The notes: a model not told the origin generated them from the sequence alone. Positions 44,888 to 57,363 are shown, counted from the first letter of the stretch. The stretch: DNA of 64,000 bases from Fragilaria crotonensis (GCA_022925895.1 JAKSYS010000015.1:186001-250000); one strand, 5' to 3'. Made by a program: numbers and translations.

Positions 44888-45454
44888 AGGGCGTTGGAAA
44901 AGATGACATAGAGATTACTTGGCATGGAGTGGCGCACTGATAAAATCTTGGTGTAGGCGTCGAGCGTGGCGATGGGCTAGCATTAATCGTCAAGTTGTAG
45001 AATAGAGTATACGCGAGAACTAGAAAAATCTCGTCCTTGATGAGTTTTTTACTGTCCGACACACCTACTAGTACTCAGTACACAGTACTCGTTGAACAAT
45101 ACGTGTATGTCTGCGACTCCTACGAATCGAAGGAGGATTTGGGTTTTGGCGTTTGACTGGCGAAGCCGACTTCGTACAGGTACTCGAGTACCGGTGTACC
45201 GGATTGTAGTATGTATAGGCGAGGGATGTGTGGGATGTGATTGAAAGAACAGAGCGAGCGAAGTGGAACAGACTCCCAACACCCGCTGTTAAATTTGTCG
45301 TTGGCCATATCTTGAAACTTCCGATGTGAGTGAGTACCCACAAGTGCAGCAACAAAGGGAATGCTCCAGATTTCATGCTCGATCTTATCTTCGTGAGCCA
45401 CCGTGATACATCTATCTAGCAAAATCATTTTGGATATCGCAAATAGCGGAACAC

Positions 45455-46972
45455 ATGAGTCACGCCAAGCCGAACGTTTACCGGGAAATCAGGGCTTCCG
45501 ACGATGTAAAACGATTGATGCCACTGGAACTCGAGCCAGAACAACCCCAGATCCGTCGCAAGAGACCTGTCTATGCCATAGCTCTCTTTGCTGCTACCAC
45601 CACACTGCTTTATGCTGATCAAAACTTGCTCGCTCCCAATCTGAGCCAAGTTGCGGCCGAGTTCGGGTTTTCGGACGTGGAGCGAGATCGCAAGCTCGGA
45701 GGAGACATTTCTTTGGCATTTTTCTTACTCGGAGTGCCAGCTTCGCTAATTATTGGATGCTGGGGCGACCAGTCGGATCGCATGATTTTGACTGCGTGGA
45801 CCATTGGACTCGGAGAAGGAGCATGCTTTGCCACCTACTTTTCGCGAACCTATCAGCAGCTCTACGTTTGCCGTGCCTTGACCGGCCTCAGTCTTGGAGG
45901 AGCCCTGCCCTTGATGTACTCTGTACTTGGCGACTGGTTTCGCGCTGAAGATCGCCATCTTGTTGCAGCACTTGTTGGAATGGGGACCGGCTTAGGGACA
46001 GCGCTAGGACAAGGTATTTCTGGGTTCGTTGGTCCTAGATTTGGATGGAGACTTCCGTTCCTAATTGTAAGCATCCCTGCCCTTGTTTGCGCCGTACTGT
46101 TAGCCTTCACTGTTCGAGATCCAGAGAGAGGGAGCATGGAGAAGGTTGCACTAGAGAGAATAAGAGACCGCTCGTCACATGGGTTGAGCATGGACGGAGA
46201 TGATGAGTTTGCTTCCAGTGCCCTTTCGAGCATGACCGCTCCTTGCAGTCAGGAGCAAGCGCCTGCTACAGTCACTGAGAGAGGCCGTGTTTGTGGGCAA
46301 GACTGGGAGGCACATCGACGAACGTTTGTGGAGCTTTTATCAACCAAGACGTTCGTCTTGTCACTACTACAAGGAGCCCCCGGGTGTGTGCCTTGGGGAA
46401 TTGTCAATACTTTCTTGAACGATTTTTTATCAGAGAATAGAGGCATGACAGTTGAAGGTGCTACTTCGACTGTCTTGCTATTTGGAGTTGGGAACTTTCT
46501 GGGGATGTTGATGGGCGGCACATTTGGCAGATATCTTTATTACCGGAATCCGAGGTATCCACCATTGTTCGCTGGCTTAATGGCGATTTTGGGGTGTTTT
46601 CCATTTTGGATGCTTTTGAACTCTGTCAACGCTAGCACGAACCTGTTGAAGCTTGCTGTAATCAGTGTTTTGGCGGGAGCAGGAAGTGGCGCAACTGGGC
46701 CGATCGTGAAAGCGACTCTCCAAAATGTTACACTGCCGAACGCTCGGGGGCAGTCGTTCGCAATATTTAACACATTCGATGATTTTGGCCGAGGACTGGG
46801 GCCCATGTTTGTCTCCCTGCTGATTGTTCATTTCGGTAACCGAACATCCGCGTTCAACATCGGAGTCCTTGGGTGGATTATCTGTGGCGTCTTCAATATG
46901 TGCATGTACTTCGTCGTTGAAAATGACGAGCTACGAGTTCAAACCGTTCTGTCAATGAACATCTCGAGATGA
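45455..46972 (+). CDS. Spinster-like major facilitator superfamily transporter
   Basis: 505 residues, single exon. About twelve hydrophobic segments are visible, with MFS loop motif GCWGDQSDRMILTAWTIGLG after helix 2 and the helix 4 region CRALTGLSLGGALPL. The N-terminal LLYADQNLLAPNLSQVAAEF resembles the Spinster (SPNS) group, which moves lysolipids, sphingolipids or organic anions. The substrate here is unknown. The ATG at 45455 (MSHAKPNVYREI) is followed by a hydrophilic cytoplasmic tail. It is tail to tail with metE. Confidence 0.8.
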   Translation: MSHAKPNVYREIRASDDVKRLMPLELEPEQPQIRRKRPVYAIALFAATTTLLYADQNLLAPNLSQVAAEFGFSDVERDRKLGGDISLAFFLLGVPASLIIGCWGDQSDRMILTAWTIGLGEGACFATYFSRTYQQLYVCRALTGLSLGGALPLMYSVLGDWFRAEDRHLVAALVGMGTGLGTALGQGISGFVGPRFGWRLPFLIVSIPALVCAVLLAFTVRDPERGSMEKVALERIRDRSSHGLSMDGDDEFASSALSSMTAPCSQEQAPATVTERGRVCGQDWEAHRRTFVELLSTKTFVLSLLQGAPGCVPWGIVNTFLNDFLSENRGMTVEGATSTVLLFGVGNFLGMLMGGTFGRYLYYRNPRYPPLFAGLMAILGCFPFWMLLNSVNASTNLLKLAVISVLAGAGSGATGPIVKATLQNVTLPNARGQSFAIFNTFDDFGRGLGPMFVSLLIVHFGNRTSAFNIGVLGWIICGVFNMCMYFVVENDELRVQTVLSMNISR

Positions 46973-47152
46973 GGGTTACGTCAAATCGCAAGATACGTGT
47001 CACCTCACTGGCCTTAAATTATGAGACACCTACGTTAGTGTGATCGTCATGGTCGCCTTCGGTGCGCTTCTCGAACATCGATTGTTCCTAGTGTTACCTT
47101 GATCGTCAGCAAGATTTCTTTTCAGTGCCATACACGTATCGTTCGCTTCTGT

Positions 47153-47234
47153 TTAGACGACGACTGAGCAGCGGACATTGCGTGTCGCCTCTACCATGTT
47201 CTTCAAAGCCGCAATGGTCTCCGGCCATTGTAAT
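47153..47234 (-). pseudogene. metE: Displaced 3' end of metE
   Basis: Minus-strand translation reads WPETIAALKNMVEATRNVR and stops at 47153. This is the conserved MetE C-terminus, normally joined to CGLKTR. It is separated from the rest of metE by the 6.1-kb Copia element. The 6-bp GGCCAT at its right edge is the target-site duplication. Confidence 0.9.
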
Positions 47235-47518
47235 GATACTGGTACCTGCGTACCGTCACGTGCGCAGAACCAACAGAATGCGAGCGCGAGACGTATATTC
47301 GTACTCAGTCGTGGATTCGTACTCAGTCGTGGAATAGTCGCGTAAGTAGTCGCGCGTAAGAGTTTTCGGTCGTTCCCCGTATGAAAACACGTGAACACGA
47401 CTGCCGATTCTACAATCGCTCGAAATAATCATAACATCTAAAAACCTACTTTTGTCAAAGCCCTTTACTTCGTAGTTTTGCTCGCACGTGTTGCCAGCAC
47501 GACACCAAGTAAATCACA
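47229..47518 (+). repeat. Copia left LTR, 290 bp
   Basis: Starts TGTAATGATACTGG and ends GTAAATCACA. It differs from the right LTR at two bases that I can see (near 47305 and 47370). Confidence 0.93.
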
Positions 47519-50500
47519 CGCTTCCTCTGCGCGAGTTGAAAAGAAGATACAAGGTAAAGTACCATGGCTGACGAACCGGACGAAGCGGAAGTTGTATTCG
47601 CGTTCTCCCCAGCGTTGGCTGTCCAAGGATTGCTCGACTTCACGAAGAGCGAACACTCCAAGATCTATAAGTCTGCCATCCGAGAAGTCTGCAAGGAACC
47701 CTTTGACTGTGAAGCCGAGGCCTCTTCCAGTTCCTTAAAGACGTCCAGGACAGAGCGGACGAGATGGGGTGGTCCGATGGCATCCTAAACATCACGTTGG
47801 AGGTGACGGACGACAACGAGCCGGTACAGGAGGCTCATCGAGAACTACGGCACGATTTCATTGGAGAAAGTCACCGAGTCCGAGTTGCAGTACATCAACG
47901 AGCAAGGACGAGAGGCGCAGGACACATACATGCTCTACAAGTGCCTCATGGCGTCCTTGACGAATGCTGCGAAGAAGAGAATCTCCTGTGGTCAGACCAG
48001 TACAGGATTGGCGACAATGATCTGTGCAGCGGCGTGGCTCTCTTGAAGATCATCATCCGAGAGAGCCACCTTGACGAACGCAACCACCAACCAAATTCGT
48101 ACGAAGTTATCAAACTTGGACAGTTACATACTCACGGTGGACAGCGACATCGGCAAGTTCAACCAGTATGTGAAACTTCTGCTCCAATCATTGACGGCGA
48201 GGAATCAGAAGACGTCAGATCTCCTCATCAACCTGTTTAAGGGATATGGAGCTGTGAGCGACGAAGTCTTCCGAGCGTGGCTCATGCGCAAGCAAGACGA
48301 CCACGAGGAAGGGGAAGAACTCACGCCTGACGACCTGATGATAGCCGCCAAGAACAAATACGATACGATGGTTGAGAAGGGCACATGGAATGCGCCGACG
48401 GCCGAAGAGAAGATTGTGGCGTTGGAAGCGAAATTCAACTCCACGATGAAGTCGCTCAACAAGAAGGTGTCCCACGAGAGCTCGAAGAAGAAGAAAGCGG
48501 CCAAGTCGGGAGGTGACAAGCAGTCTTCGAAGAAGAAAGAAGGCGATCACCCGAAGAAGTGGAAGGCACCGAAACCAGGCGACAAGAAAGTCGACTTCCA
48601 GGGTCACATGTGGTACTGGTGCGGAAAAGACACCGGTGGGAAGTGCGAGAAGTGAGCTCACAAGCCGAAAGAATGCAAGGGCTTAGCCGCTGATGCAGCC
48701 GGTGACAAACGCAAGCGCGAGTTGACAGGATCAGACAAGAAGAAGGCGATTGAGAAGAAACTCAAGGTCGCGAAGGCCTACGTCGCCAAGATGGAACAGT
48801 CGGTCGAGAAGGACACGACGGAGGATGAGGACAGCGAGTGACGGGGAGGGTGGACTAACACGATAGTAGTGCGGACTTTACTCACATTGTGTTGGTCTAT
48901 ACCCACCATCATCGCGACCATTCTCCGATCAACGAAACGGACACTCGACACCGAGGAGTGGAGCAGGACAGCACGAAGGTTTGCGAAGAGGACGGACGCG
49001 CTCGTAACGTCGGCATGGTCATGCTGCTGGCGAACGATCGAATCCATCTCGAGCGACCTGGGAGACTGGATCCTGAGAAACACCAAGCCACACATTCGCT
49101 CCGGAACTGCACACCATCGAATCAATCGCAAACGAGCAAGCTGGGGGCGAAGGGGACCGTCATGGCGATGACAGTTCTCGCCATGCAAGCGAATGCTACG
49201 ATTGCGACCGAAAGGAAAACCCAATTCGACACCGATTCGGAAACGATCGGAATCGACAACCGATGTTGGGGTGCATCTCGCACGTGAAGGAGGACTTTGT
49301 TGGGAAACTGAGGCCGACGGATCGGGTCGTGAAGGGATTCGCAGGAACGAGAACGACGAACGTGCAAGTCGGCACGCTACGTTGGAGTTGGGAGGACGAG
49401 TTGGGAAGAAACACACCTTCACAATTCCGAACTCATACTACGTTCCCGACGGACGAGTTCGACTATTGAGTCCGCAACACTGGTCCCAGACCCAGACGAC
49501 AGGTCCCGAACGTGACAAGTGTGGTGAATACACCAACGGACGGGAGTGCGTGTTGTTTTGGGGAGGTGGAAAGTACAAAGTAAGAATTCCACTTGGTAAG
49601 AACGACAATGTTGCAACCTTCACGATGGCATCAGGCTTCGAGAAATTTCGAGCCTTCTGTTGTGAAGCCGAACTGGATGAATCGACTCGGGACGTCATCG
49701 CGATGCCTTCGGGTCTCGTATCAGACGACGAGGAGGACGACGAAGTCGAGACAGGAAACGATGAGATGCTATCGAACGCTTGGAAGCACTCGAACGAAAC
49801 CAATCCAACGCCGACGACTCACACCCTCGACGGACCATCCAGTACCCCTTCAAAGGGGGAAACAAGCAAGGCAGCAACAAACAAACCGCCGCAAACGGGC
49901 GAGCAACCCACAACGACCGACATGGAACTGCCGCGAACGACGAACGTGAACATCATCCTTGACGAGGAGGACCGACAGCCAGCCAATGACCTGGCAGAGC
50001 TGTTGGCGATCCACCATCAATTCGGACACATCTCCATGAGAAAACTCCAAGAGATGGCCAAGCAGGGAATCTTGCCGCGACGTCTTTCGAAGTGCAGAGT
50101 TCCAACATGTTCGGCATGCCTCTACGCGAAGGCAACGAAACGACCTTGGCGGAACAAACCAAGGAAGGACGGCGACGACGAGGATTCCAAGCCGACGAAA
50201 CCAGGACAAGTGGTATCGGTGGATCAACTCGTCTCACCCAGGGTTGATTGCCCAGATGACTGGCTTCCTGACCACGAAACGATACCGCTACGCGACTGTC
50301 TACGTCGATCAATTCAGTCGACTGGGGTTTATCTACCTCAAAGACAGCGTCAGCGGAGGAGACAGTGGAAGGGAAGCGAGCGTTTGAGGCATACTCCCAC
50401 CGGCACGGGTGAAAGTGGAAAACTACCACGCCGACAACGGAATCTTCAAGGCGTACAAGTGGGTGGACGCATGCAAGCTGGACGGACAAGGAATGACCTT

Positions 50501-53069
50501 CGCAGCTGTAAACGCGCACCACCAGAACGGTATCGCGGAAAGAAGAATTCGCGAACTCCAGAACTGGCACGCGCGATGTTGACACACGCGAATGCAAGAT
50601 GGAGCGATACGATAACTGCGAACTTATGGCCATACGCCATTCGGAACGCAAACGACGCGGTCAACCATACTCCAAGCATGCAAGACGCAGCCAGAAGGAG
50701 CCCCATCGAGATATTCTCCAATTCGAAGGTGGCGAATCCCAAACATTGGAAGCCATTCGGGTGCCCGACCTATGTGCTCACAAACGAACTCCAGAGCAAC
50801 CGACCTTTCCACAAATGGTCGCAACGGTCGAGAGCCGGAGTCTACCTGGGAGATCACCGCAACACGGACGAAACGTCGCACTCGTGATGGACAGGGACAC
50901 AGCCTTGGTGAGCCCTCAATTTCACGTCGCTTACGATGCAACATTCGATACCGTGAAGAACGTCAAGACGAAATCGTCGTGGCAACTGAGAGCGGGATTT
51001 GTCACGTCTCAGAAGGAGCTAACGACGAGGGCGCAACGTCACCGTCGAGTCAAACGACGAGCATGACATCGTCCAGCAGAAAACGAAAACGCCACACACC
51101 AAACGAGAGAGCAAGGGCAGGCGAACCGGTGCCTTCAAGTCAGAAGGAGCCAGCTGCAGCAAACGTCGGGGACGACGGTCCACCGATACCCATCGATGCA
51201 ACAGAAACGGGCGACCGCACGATGGGTGATGCGAACCGAATTCAAAAGACGAGATTCGGGCGCACGATCAAGCCACCTCAGAAATATCTCGCGGCGATGT
51301 GCACGGAGATCAGCGACGCCACTCGGAACGATGTCGAAGGAGAAATATTTTGCTACGTGGCAATGTTCCCAGACGACGACCGATGGGCTTATCGCAACCC
51401 GTTGATGGCATACAAGGCAGTGTCGGACCCGGACACGTTATACTACCACCAGGCGATGAAGGAGGAGGACAGGGCGATGTTCAAGGAGAGCATGACAAGG
51501 AGGTGACAGACCAATTCAACAATGGCAACTTCACCATCATTCCAAAGTCTGAGGTTCCCAAAGGACAAACCATCCTACCCGCCGTCTGGCAGATGAAACG
51601 AAAACGCGACGCGAAGGATGGATCGATCAAAAGTACAAAGCGCGATTGAACATCGACGGCTCGCGAATGAAAGAGGTGAGCACTATGATGAGACGTACGC
51701 GCCGGTCGCTTCTTGGAACTCGGTAAGAATGCTCCTGACAATGACAGTCGCGCACGGGTGGCACACGAAGCAGATTGACTTTGTTCAAGCATTCGCTCAA
51801 GCTCCCGTGGAAGACGCTGTACATGAAGGTCCCAGCAGGGATGGAACTTGAGGATGGTTCGAATCCAAACGACTTTGTCCTCAAGATCCACAGGAACATC
51901 TACGGCCAGAAGCAAGCGGGACGCGTATGGAACCAATATCTTGTGCGAAAACTGGTGAAAGACTTGGGTTTCCAACAATCGGCGGTGGACGAATGCGTTT
52001 TCTACAGAGGGTCAACGTTGTACGTCCTATACACCGATGATAGTTTATTGGCTGGCCCTGACAAGAAAGAGATTGACAAGATAATTGACGAGCTTCAAAA
52101 AGAAGGCCAAGTTGTCCATAACAGTTGAAGGCGACCTTGCCGACTTCCTTGGCGTCAGCATCGATCGGAGGACGGATGGCACGATACATTTGTCACAACC
52201 ACATCTCATCGACCAGATTCTGGAAGACTTGAGGTTGAACGGGACGAATGTTAAATCGCGTTCGACTCCGGCTGCGTCATCGAAACTACTGACAAGACAT
52301 TCGGACTCAGGTCATTCGACAACTCGTTCAATTATAGATCGATCATTGGGAAGCTGAACTATCTCGAGAAGGCGACACGAAGTGACATCGCGTACGCCGT
52401 CCACCAATGCGCCAGATTCGTATCCGACCCCAAGAAAGAACACGGGGACGCAGTGCGATGGCTGGGACGCTATTGTTGGGAACCAGAGACAAAGGCGATT
52501 ATGCAACCGATGACGAACAAGGACTTGGAGGTCTTCGTTGACGCAAGCTTCTGTGGTGATTGGGATCCAAAGGAGGCAGCGAGCGATCGTGATACAGCGA
52601 GGTCACGCCATGGGTATATCATCAAGTATGCCAACTGCCCCTTGCTGTGGAAATCCCAATTGCAAACGGAAGTGGCCCTGTCGTCGACGGAGAGCGAATA
52701 CACAGGTCTGAGTTACGCGCTGAGAGACGCGATCCCTATAATGGAGTTGTTGAAGGAGATGAAGGAACGAGGATATCCGGTATCGACGACGCAGGCTCAG
52801 GTGCACTGTCGTGTATTCGAAGACAACAGCGGAGCCTTGAAATGGCTCGTGTCCACAAGTATCGACCTCGGACGAAGCATCTAAACGTCAAGCTTCACCA
52901 TTTCAGGGACTACGTTGAGCGAAAGGAAATCAGCATCCATCACATCCGAACGAATGATCAACCAGCGGACTTCCTTACGAAGCCGTTGAATGAAGAGTCA
53001 CATTGCCTCCATCGTAAGACAGTGATGGGATGGTAGGGGCTCAACATTCTGGTTGGAAGCGAGAAGGAG

Positions 53070-53359
53070 TGTAATGATACTGGTACCTGCGTACCGTCAC
53101 GTGCGCAGAACCAACAGAATGCGAGCGCGAGACGTATATTCGTACCCAGTCGTGGATTCGTACTCAGTCGTGGAATAGTCGCGTAAGTAGTCGCGCGTAA
53201 GAGTTTTCGTTCGTTCCCCGTATGAAAACACGTGAACACGACTGCCGATTCTACAATCGCTCGAAATAATCATAACATCTAAAAACCTACTTTTGTCAAA
53301 GCCCTTTACTTCGTAGTTTTGCTCGCACGTGTTGCCAGCACGACACCAAGTAAATCACA
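53070..53359 (+). repeat. Copia right LTR, 290 bp
   Basis: Same ends as the left LTR. It now supplies the 3' end of the metE reading frame. Confidence 0.93.
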
Positions 53360-55638
53360 GGCCATGTTCTGGTCTTAAGTCCACAATCTGGGTTCACCAC
53401 GAGCCTCTTCACCTCCATACATTCGAGGAAACTCTTGAGCTTCTCCTCGATAAACTCAACCGAAGGAACGACAGGGGAATGAATGTCGTAGGTGCCTGGA
53501 CCAAGATCTTTCTTGTATTCAAGATTTTTGAAGGCCCTTAAGGTCGCGTTGTCATTTCGAGCATTTTCAATCGAGTTGACATCCGCATCCATCTTGTCAA
53601 TTGCTTCCATGCAATCTTGAAATTCACAGTAGCACATGTGCGTGTGAATCTGAGTAGCACTGTCTGTCTTGGCAGTGGCCAACCGGAAGGAATCGACCGC
53701 CCAGTCAAGATACTCTTGTTTCTTCTCTTGCCTCGTGGGCATACCTTCTCGCAAGGCAGGCTCGTCAACTTGAATTACGATGCACCCGGCGGCTTCGAGG
53801 TCGCAAATCTCATCCTGTATAGCGAGTCCGATCTGCATGGCTTGCTCCTTTCTGGATACATCGCTTCGAGGGAAGGACCAGTTGAGAATCGTGACTGGCC
53901 CTGTCAGCATACCCTTGACTGGTTTGTCTGTCAGCTTTTGAGCGACTCGGAATTCGCGCACAGTCATTGGATGAGGTCGGAAGACATCGGCCCAAATGAT
54001 TGGTGGGCGCCCACCGAGAACCGAAGGATTGAACCCAGCCGTGACGACTGAATAGCATTCCGTCAAGCTTCTGACCGAAGAACTCCACCATATCAGTACG
54101 TTCCGACTCGCCATGGACGAGAATATCTAATCCAAGACCCTCCTGAATGCCAATAGCTAAAGCAATCTGTTGGTCAATCAAGGCATTGTACTCATCTTCT
54201 GAGATGATGCCCCTTTTGTATTGTGAGCGCAGCCGACGAACATCTGCTGTCTGAGGAAAGGAGCCGATTGTGGTCGTTGGCAAAGCCACCTTCATACTCT
54301 TGAGCTGTTTTGGGCGCCGAATCGCAAAGGGCTCCGCGCGACAGAAGTCGGACTCGACGAGGTTTGTGCGATTCCGCACGTCTGGATTCGAGCCGTTGAC
54401 AACAGCAGCACGATAGTTCGTCCAATTTGCTCCGTCAAGCAAAGACCAGCCTTTGTTCACAGCATCCGCAAGCGCACGCACTTCGCCAAGCTTTTGGGCA
54501 GCAAATGATAGAACTTGGCCTGCCGGATGAGCTAGGAGCTCCGTTTCGCACGAAAGATCCCACGGGTTGTATTGCAAGGAACCCGAAGGCTGGATACGAA
54601 TTGGAGAGTCGTTGATCACTTGCGCCAGGCGGTCTAAGACTGGCTTGATGATCGATGGGTCCACACACCAAACGCTTCGACTGTCGACGAGACCCGCACC
54701 TAGTGTCTTTGTCGTGGGGAAGCCATGCTTCTCCATGAAGATGAGGTTCTCACCGCGAGTGAAGTCCAATGAAACGATGGATACGCGATCGACCGAAATC
54801 AACCATTCGTAGTGTTTCTCACCGACGTCCTCCATGAAGGAGACCATGTTGATGGCCGGGCCGTCGAGGAGGATTGCTGGATAGGCCAAGTTGAAGTACT
54901 CCAAAAGGTATGGGTCTTCCATCACCAGAGCTGCTTCATGGATTTGGATCTCATCGAATCCCATGGCAGCTAAATCACCCAGAAGTTTTTTGTAAATGGG
55001 GAGAAGCTGCACTAAGAAAGAGAGTCGCTCCTGGGCCTCGTACCCAGTGGAGAATGAAGCAAACTTTGTCAAGTAAGCCATTGTTACTGGGCCAATGATA
55101 ACGGGTGTGGCGCATCTGGCACCAAGGACATTAAGACCGCGGCCCACCTCTGCATAAAAGGATGAGAAGTCGGCGTTGATCGTACCATCAAACTCTGGGA
55201 CCATGTAGTGGTAGTTGCTGGTGATCCACTTTTTCATACCTTGTCGTGAGGGGGCGAAATGAAAGTGAGGGTGCTGTTATGATCATGGGTTGAGACCGCC
55301 GATTAGTACTTACTCAAGGCAGTAGCTCCGTCAACACCACGCGCCATCGCAAACATGCGAGTCAACCCGGCCTTCAAGTGCTTATGGCGAGCCGGAATGA
55401 CACCCAGGTACTCAGTCCAGGTGAGAATACCATCGTACAGGTAGTGATCTCCAACCGTGATACGGTCAACACCAGCTGCCTTCTGCAAAGCCCATGCTTG
55501 ATCTTCGATGGAGGCGACGATGTCGGCAAGGGCTTTCTCCTTGATTAGGCCTTTCCAGTACTTTTCGAGGGCAAACTTCAGATCACGGTTGGGCCCCATG
55601 CGAGGGAAACCAAGGGTAGAAGTGGAGGAAACTTTCAT
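53296..55638 (-). CDS. metE: Cobalamin-independent methionine synthase, 3' end replaced by LTR
   Basis: Transfers the methyl of 5-methyltetrahydropteroyl-triglutamate to homocysteine without B12. Exon 1 is 55638-55314 (MKVSSTSTLGFPRMGPNRDL), the intron 55313-55240 (74 bp, GTAAGT to ACAAG), and exon 2 begins so as to read GATALSMKKWITSNYHYMVP. Zinc ligands are present as IHTHMCYCEF (His and Cys) and VNPDCGLKTR (Cys). A single frame break lies near 54005-54014 (plus-strand TGGGCGCCCAC), where the expected reading is SFGSR then RPPIIWADVF. The insertion falls just after KTRTW. Read-through into the LTR ends the protein at 53296 with about 18 foreign residues in place of the native last 23 or so. 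All catalytic residues lie before this point. It is divergent from the fibrillin gene. Confidence 0.9.
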
Positions 55639-55937
55639 GTCAGGCGAGGAAAATGCAAGCGTCGGGAGTTTGCCGAAATTGTGACCTTTAGAGAGGCCCT
55701 CAAACCTTCAGGTCGTGTATTGTGTAGCAGCAGCTGTGCTTCAATACTCGAAGTGAGTTCCGCGTACCTCGTGATACTTGTTGAGGAGACGCATTCTTAC
55801 TTAAATGCTACTGCGTTCAGCCCCACCAGACTCCCATGCATCGAAACGTGGGGTTCGTGGTGCTTGTAGCCTACCATATATAGAAGGAGGAACGTGCTTG
55901 ACAGGGGCAACAACAAGATACGGTAGTCTTCCAACAT

Positions 55938-56125
55938 CTCGAAACCCGTTCTATAATCCAATCTTAAGCGCACTCTGTCGACATCTCGAAACACGTTCCA
56001 TAATCGGAGAAGTTCTGCAATGTGGGCGCACTTCTTCCATCATCTCGAAACACGTTCTATAAGTCCAACCTTAAAAGGCCCTCGCGTGGCGACAACTCGC
56101 AACTCGCAACTCGAAACACGTTCTT
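55938..56125. promoter_or_regulatory. Four-copy CTCGAAACACGTTC motif upstream of metE
   Basis: Copies at about 55938 (one mismatch), 55985, 56044 and 56110, spaced 47, 59 and 66 bp, each followed by an A/T-rich ATAATCC/ATAAGTCC-like tail. They lie 300-490 bp upstream of the metE ATG and 310-490 bp upstream of the fibrillin ATG. In algae metE transcription is commonly repressed by vitamin B12, so these are candidate sites, but the link is inference. Confidence 0.5.
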
Positions 56126-56428
56126 CCATAATCCGTGCGCTCTAAAAAAACAGCATTCAGGATTCCAGGATTCACGATTCACGCTACATGCGTATCCAAT
56201 CGCAAGGATACGCCAGTACACCAGTACAAGTGCTGCAGTATACAGTACGACGGTACGCAATACGAAGCACTCCGCACTATCATGCTTTTCTCTTACTCTA
56301 CCGGTACTAGTAGTCTCTAGTACGATACTACTTCCAAAAGATAGATATACTCCGAAGTGTTTAAGGTTCGAGGTTGAAGTGGTATCTGATGGCATCATCG
56401 GCTGCGTTGCTTTCAGTCGAATTAAACG

Positions 56429-57363
56429 ATGCCAACGATGACGACGATACTCACGCTGTTCTTCACTCTGTTTGCTGCGACGGCTCGTTCATTTGTGAAT
56501 CCACCAGCACGGCATTGTCATAGTAGAGCAACTATTCCTAAGGCCTTTGACGCCCCTTCAGACTACGACTCTCAAGATCTTTCCCCTGTGGAGAAATCAG
56601 TTTCCGTAACGTACGATGAAGATGATGAAGCTATTCGAGACGCTTTGAAACGCGAGTTGCTTCTTTTATCATCGGTTACGAATCGAGGAGAGTACACCAG
56701 CTCGGAGGAACGAGACATAGTCATTGATATTGTTACGCAGCTTGGTAAGGTTTTGAACTCGTAGTGGGAACAAAAGTACACACCGTACTCACACTGATGT
56801 GTCCTTGCCACAAACAGAGGCGTTGAATCCTACTGCGGATCCTGCCTCCAATTGCATCGGCGAATGGGATCTTTGTTTGTCATCCACACAATTCTTTCGC
56901 TCGTCTCCCTTTTTCCAAACACTTCGTGCCACCGCCGACAATCGAGATATCGCAGAAAACGGTTTCGAACTTCATGAACGTGCAACCAGTGCATCTCGGG
57001 GTGGGCAGAGTACGTCAAATCATCAGACCGGATCAATTAATATCTGAAGTGGAACTCGAAGTTGGACTGTTGCCTGGGTTTCCCATAAAAGTCAAGGGAA
57101 CTGTCATTACATCGGCAACGCTCAAGGTAGCAGGACCCGAATTGTGGGAGCTTCGAATCCAAAAAACTCAAGTCAAGGGTTCCAACGTTCCACTCTTGAA
57201 CCAGCTGTTGGACGATATGCAATTTGAGCTGCCTGTGGGAGACGTGTACAGCAACCTTATGGGTAGTGTTCCCGTGGTGCCGCTGAAGACCTTCTACGTA
57301 GACGAGGGAATTCGAATCACGAGGGACGTTGACGACAATTTCTTTGTCTTTTCGCGGGCCTAA
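56429..57363 (+). CDS. Plastid lipid-associated protein (PAP/fibrillin)
   Basis: Fibrillins bind lipids at thylakoids and plastoglobules. The leader [20 protein letters not shown] then SFVNPP resembles a diatom bipartite plastid presequence. The PAP domain shows [20 protein letters not shown], then [20 protein letters not shown] after the intron at 56745-56817 (73 bp, GTAAGG to AACAG), [29 protein letters not shown] and the C-terminal [15 protein letters not shown]. One extra G in the G4 run at 56998-57001 splits the frame; otherwise the protein (about 285 residues) is complete and of normal length. It is divergent from metE. Confidence 0.82.

Larger units (their letters stand above)
47229..53359 (+). 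mobile_element. Young Copia LTR retrotransposon inserted in metE
   Basis: 6,131 bp, bounded by 290-bp LTRs (TG at the start, CA at the end) and flanked by GGCCAT on both sides. Parts in order: gag (about 47564-48840, including a zinc-knuckle-like WYWCGKDTGG), protease/pre-integrase and integrase (about 49190-50890, with a SMRKLQEMAKQGILPRR and C-x2-C block), RT (about 51480-52360, with YDETYAPVASWNSV) and RNase H (about 52450-53030). This is the Copia order; diatom Copia elements are often called CoDi. The internal region is broken with roughly eight or more interruptions. The LTRs differ at only two positions, so the insertion is recent. Confidence 0.93.

Noticed and set aside
44727-45062. 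Minus-strand frame starting MSDSKKLIKDEIF
   Set aside because: Antisense to the probable third exon of the trypsin gene, low-complexity proline/serine content and no family features.
47455-47661. Small minus-strand frames across the left LTR
   Set aside because: Non-coding LTR and leader sequence; the same pattern appears at the right LTR.
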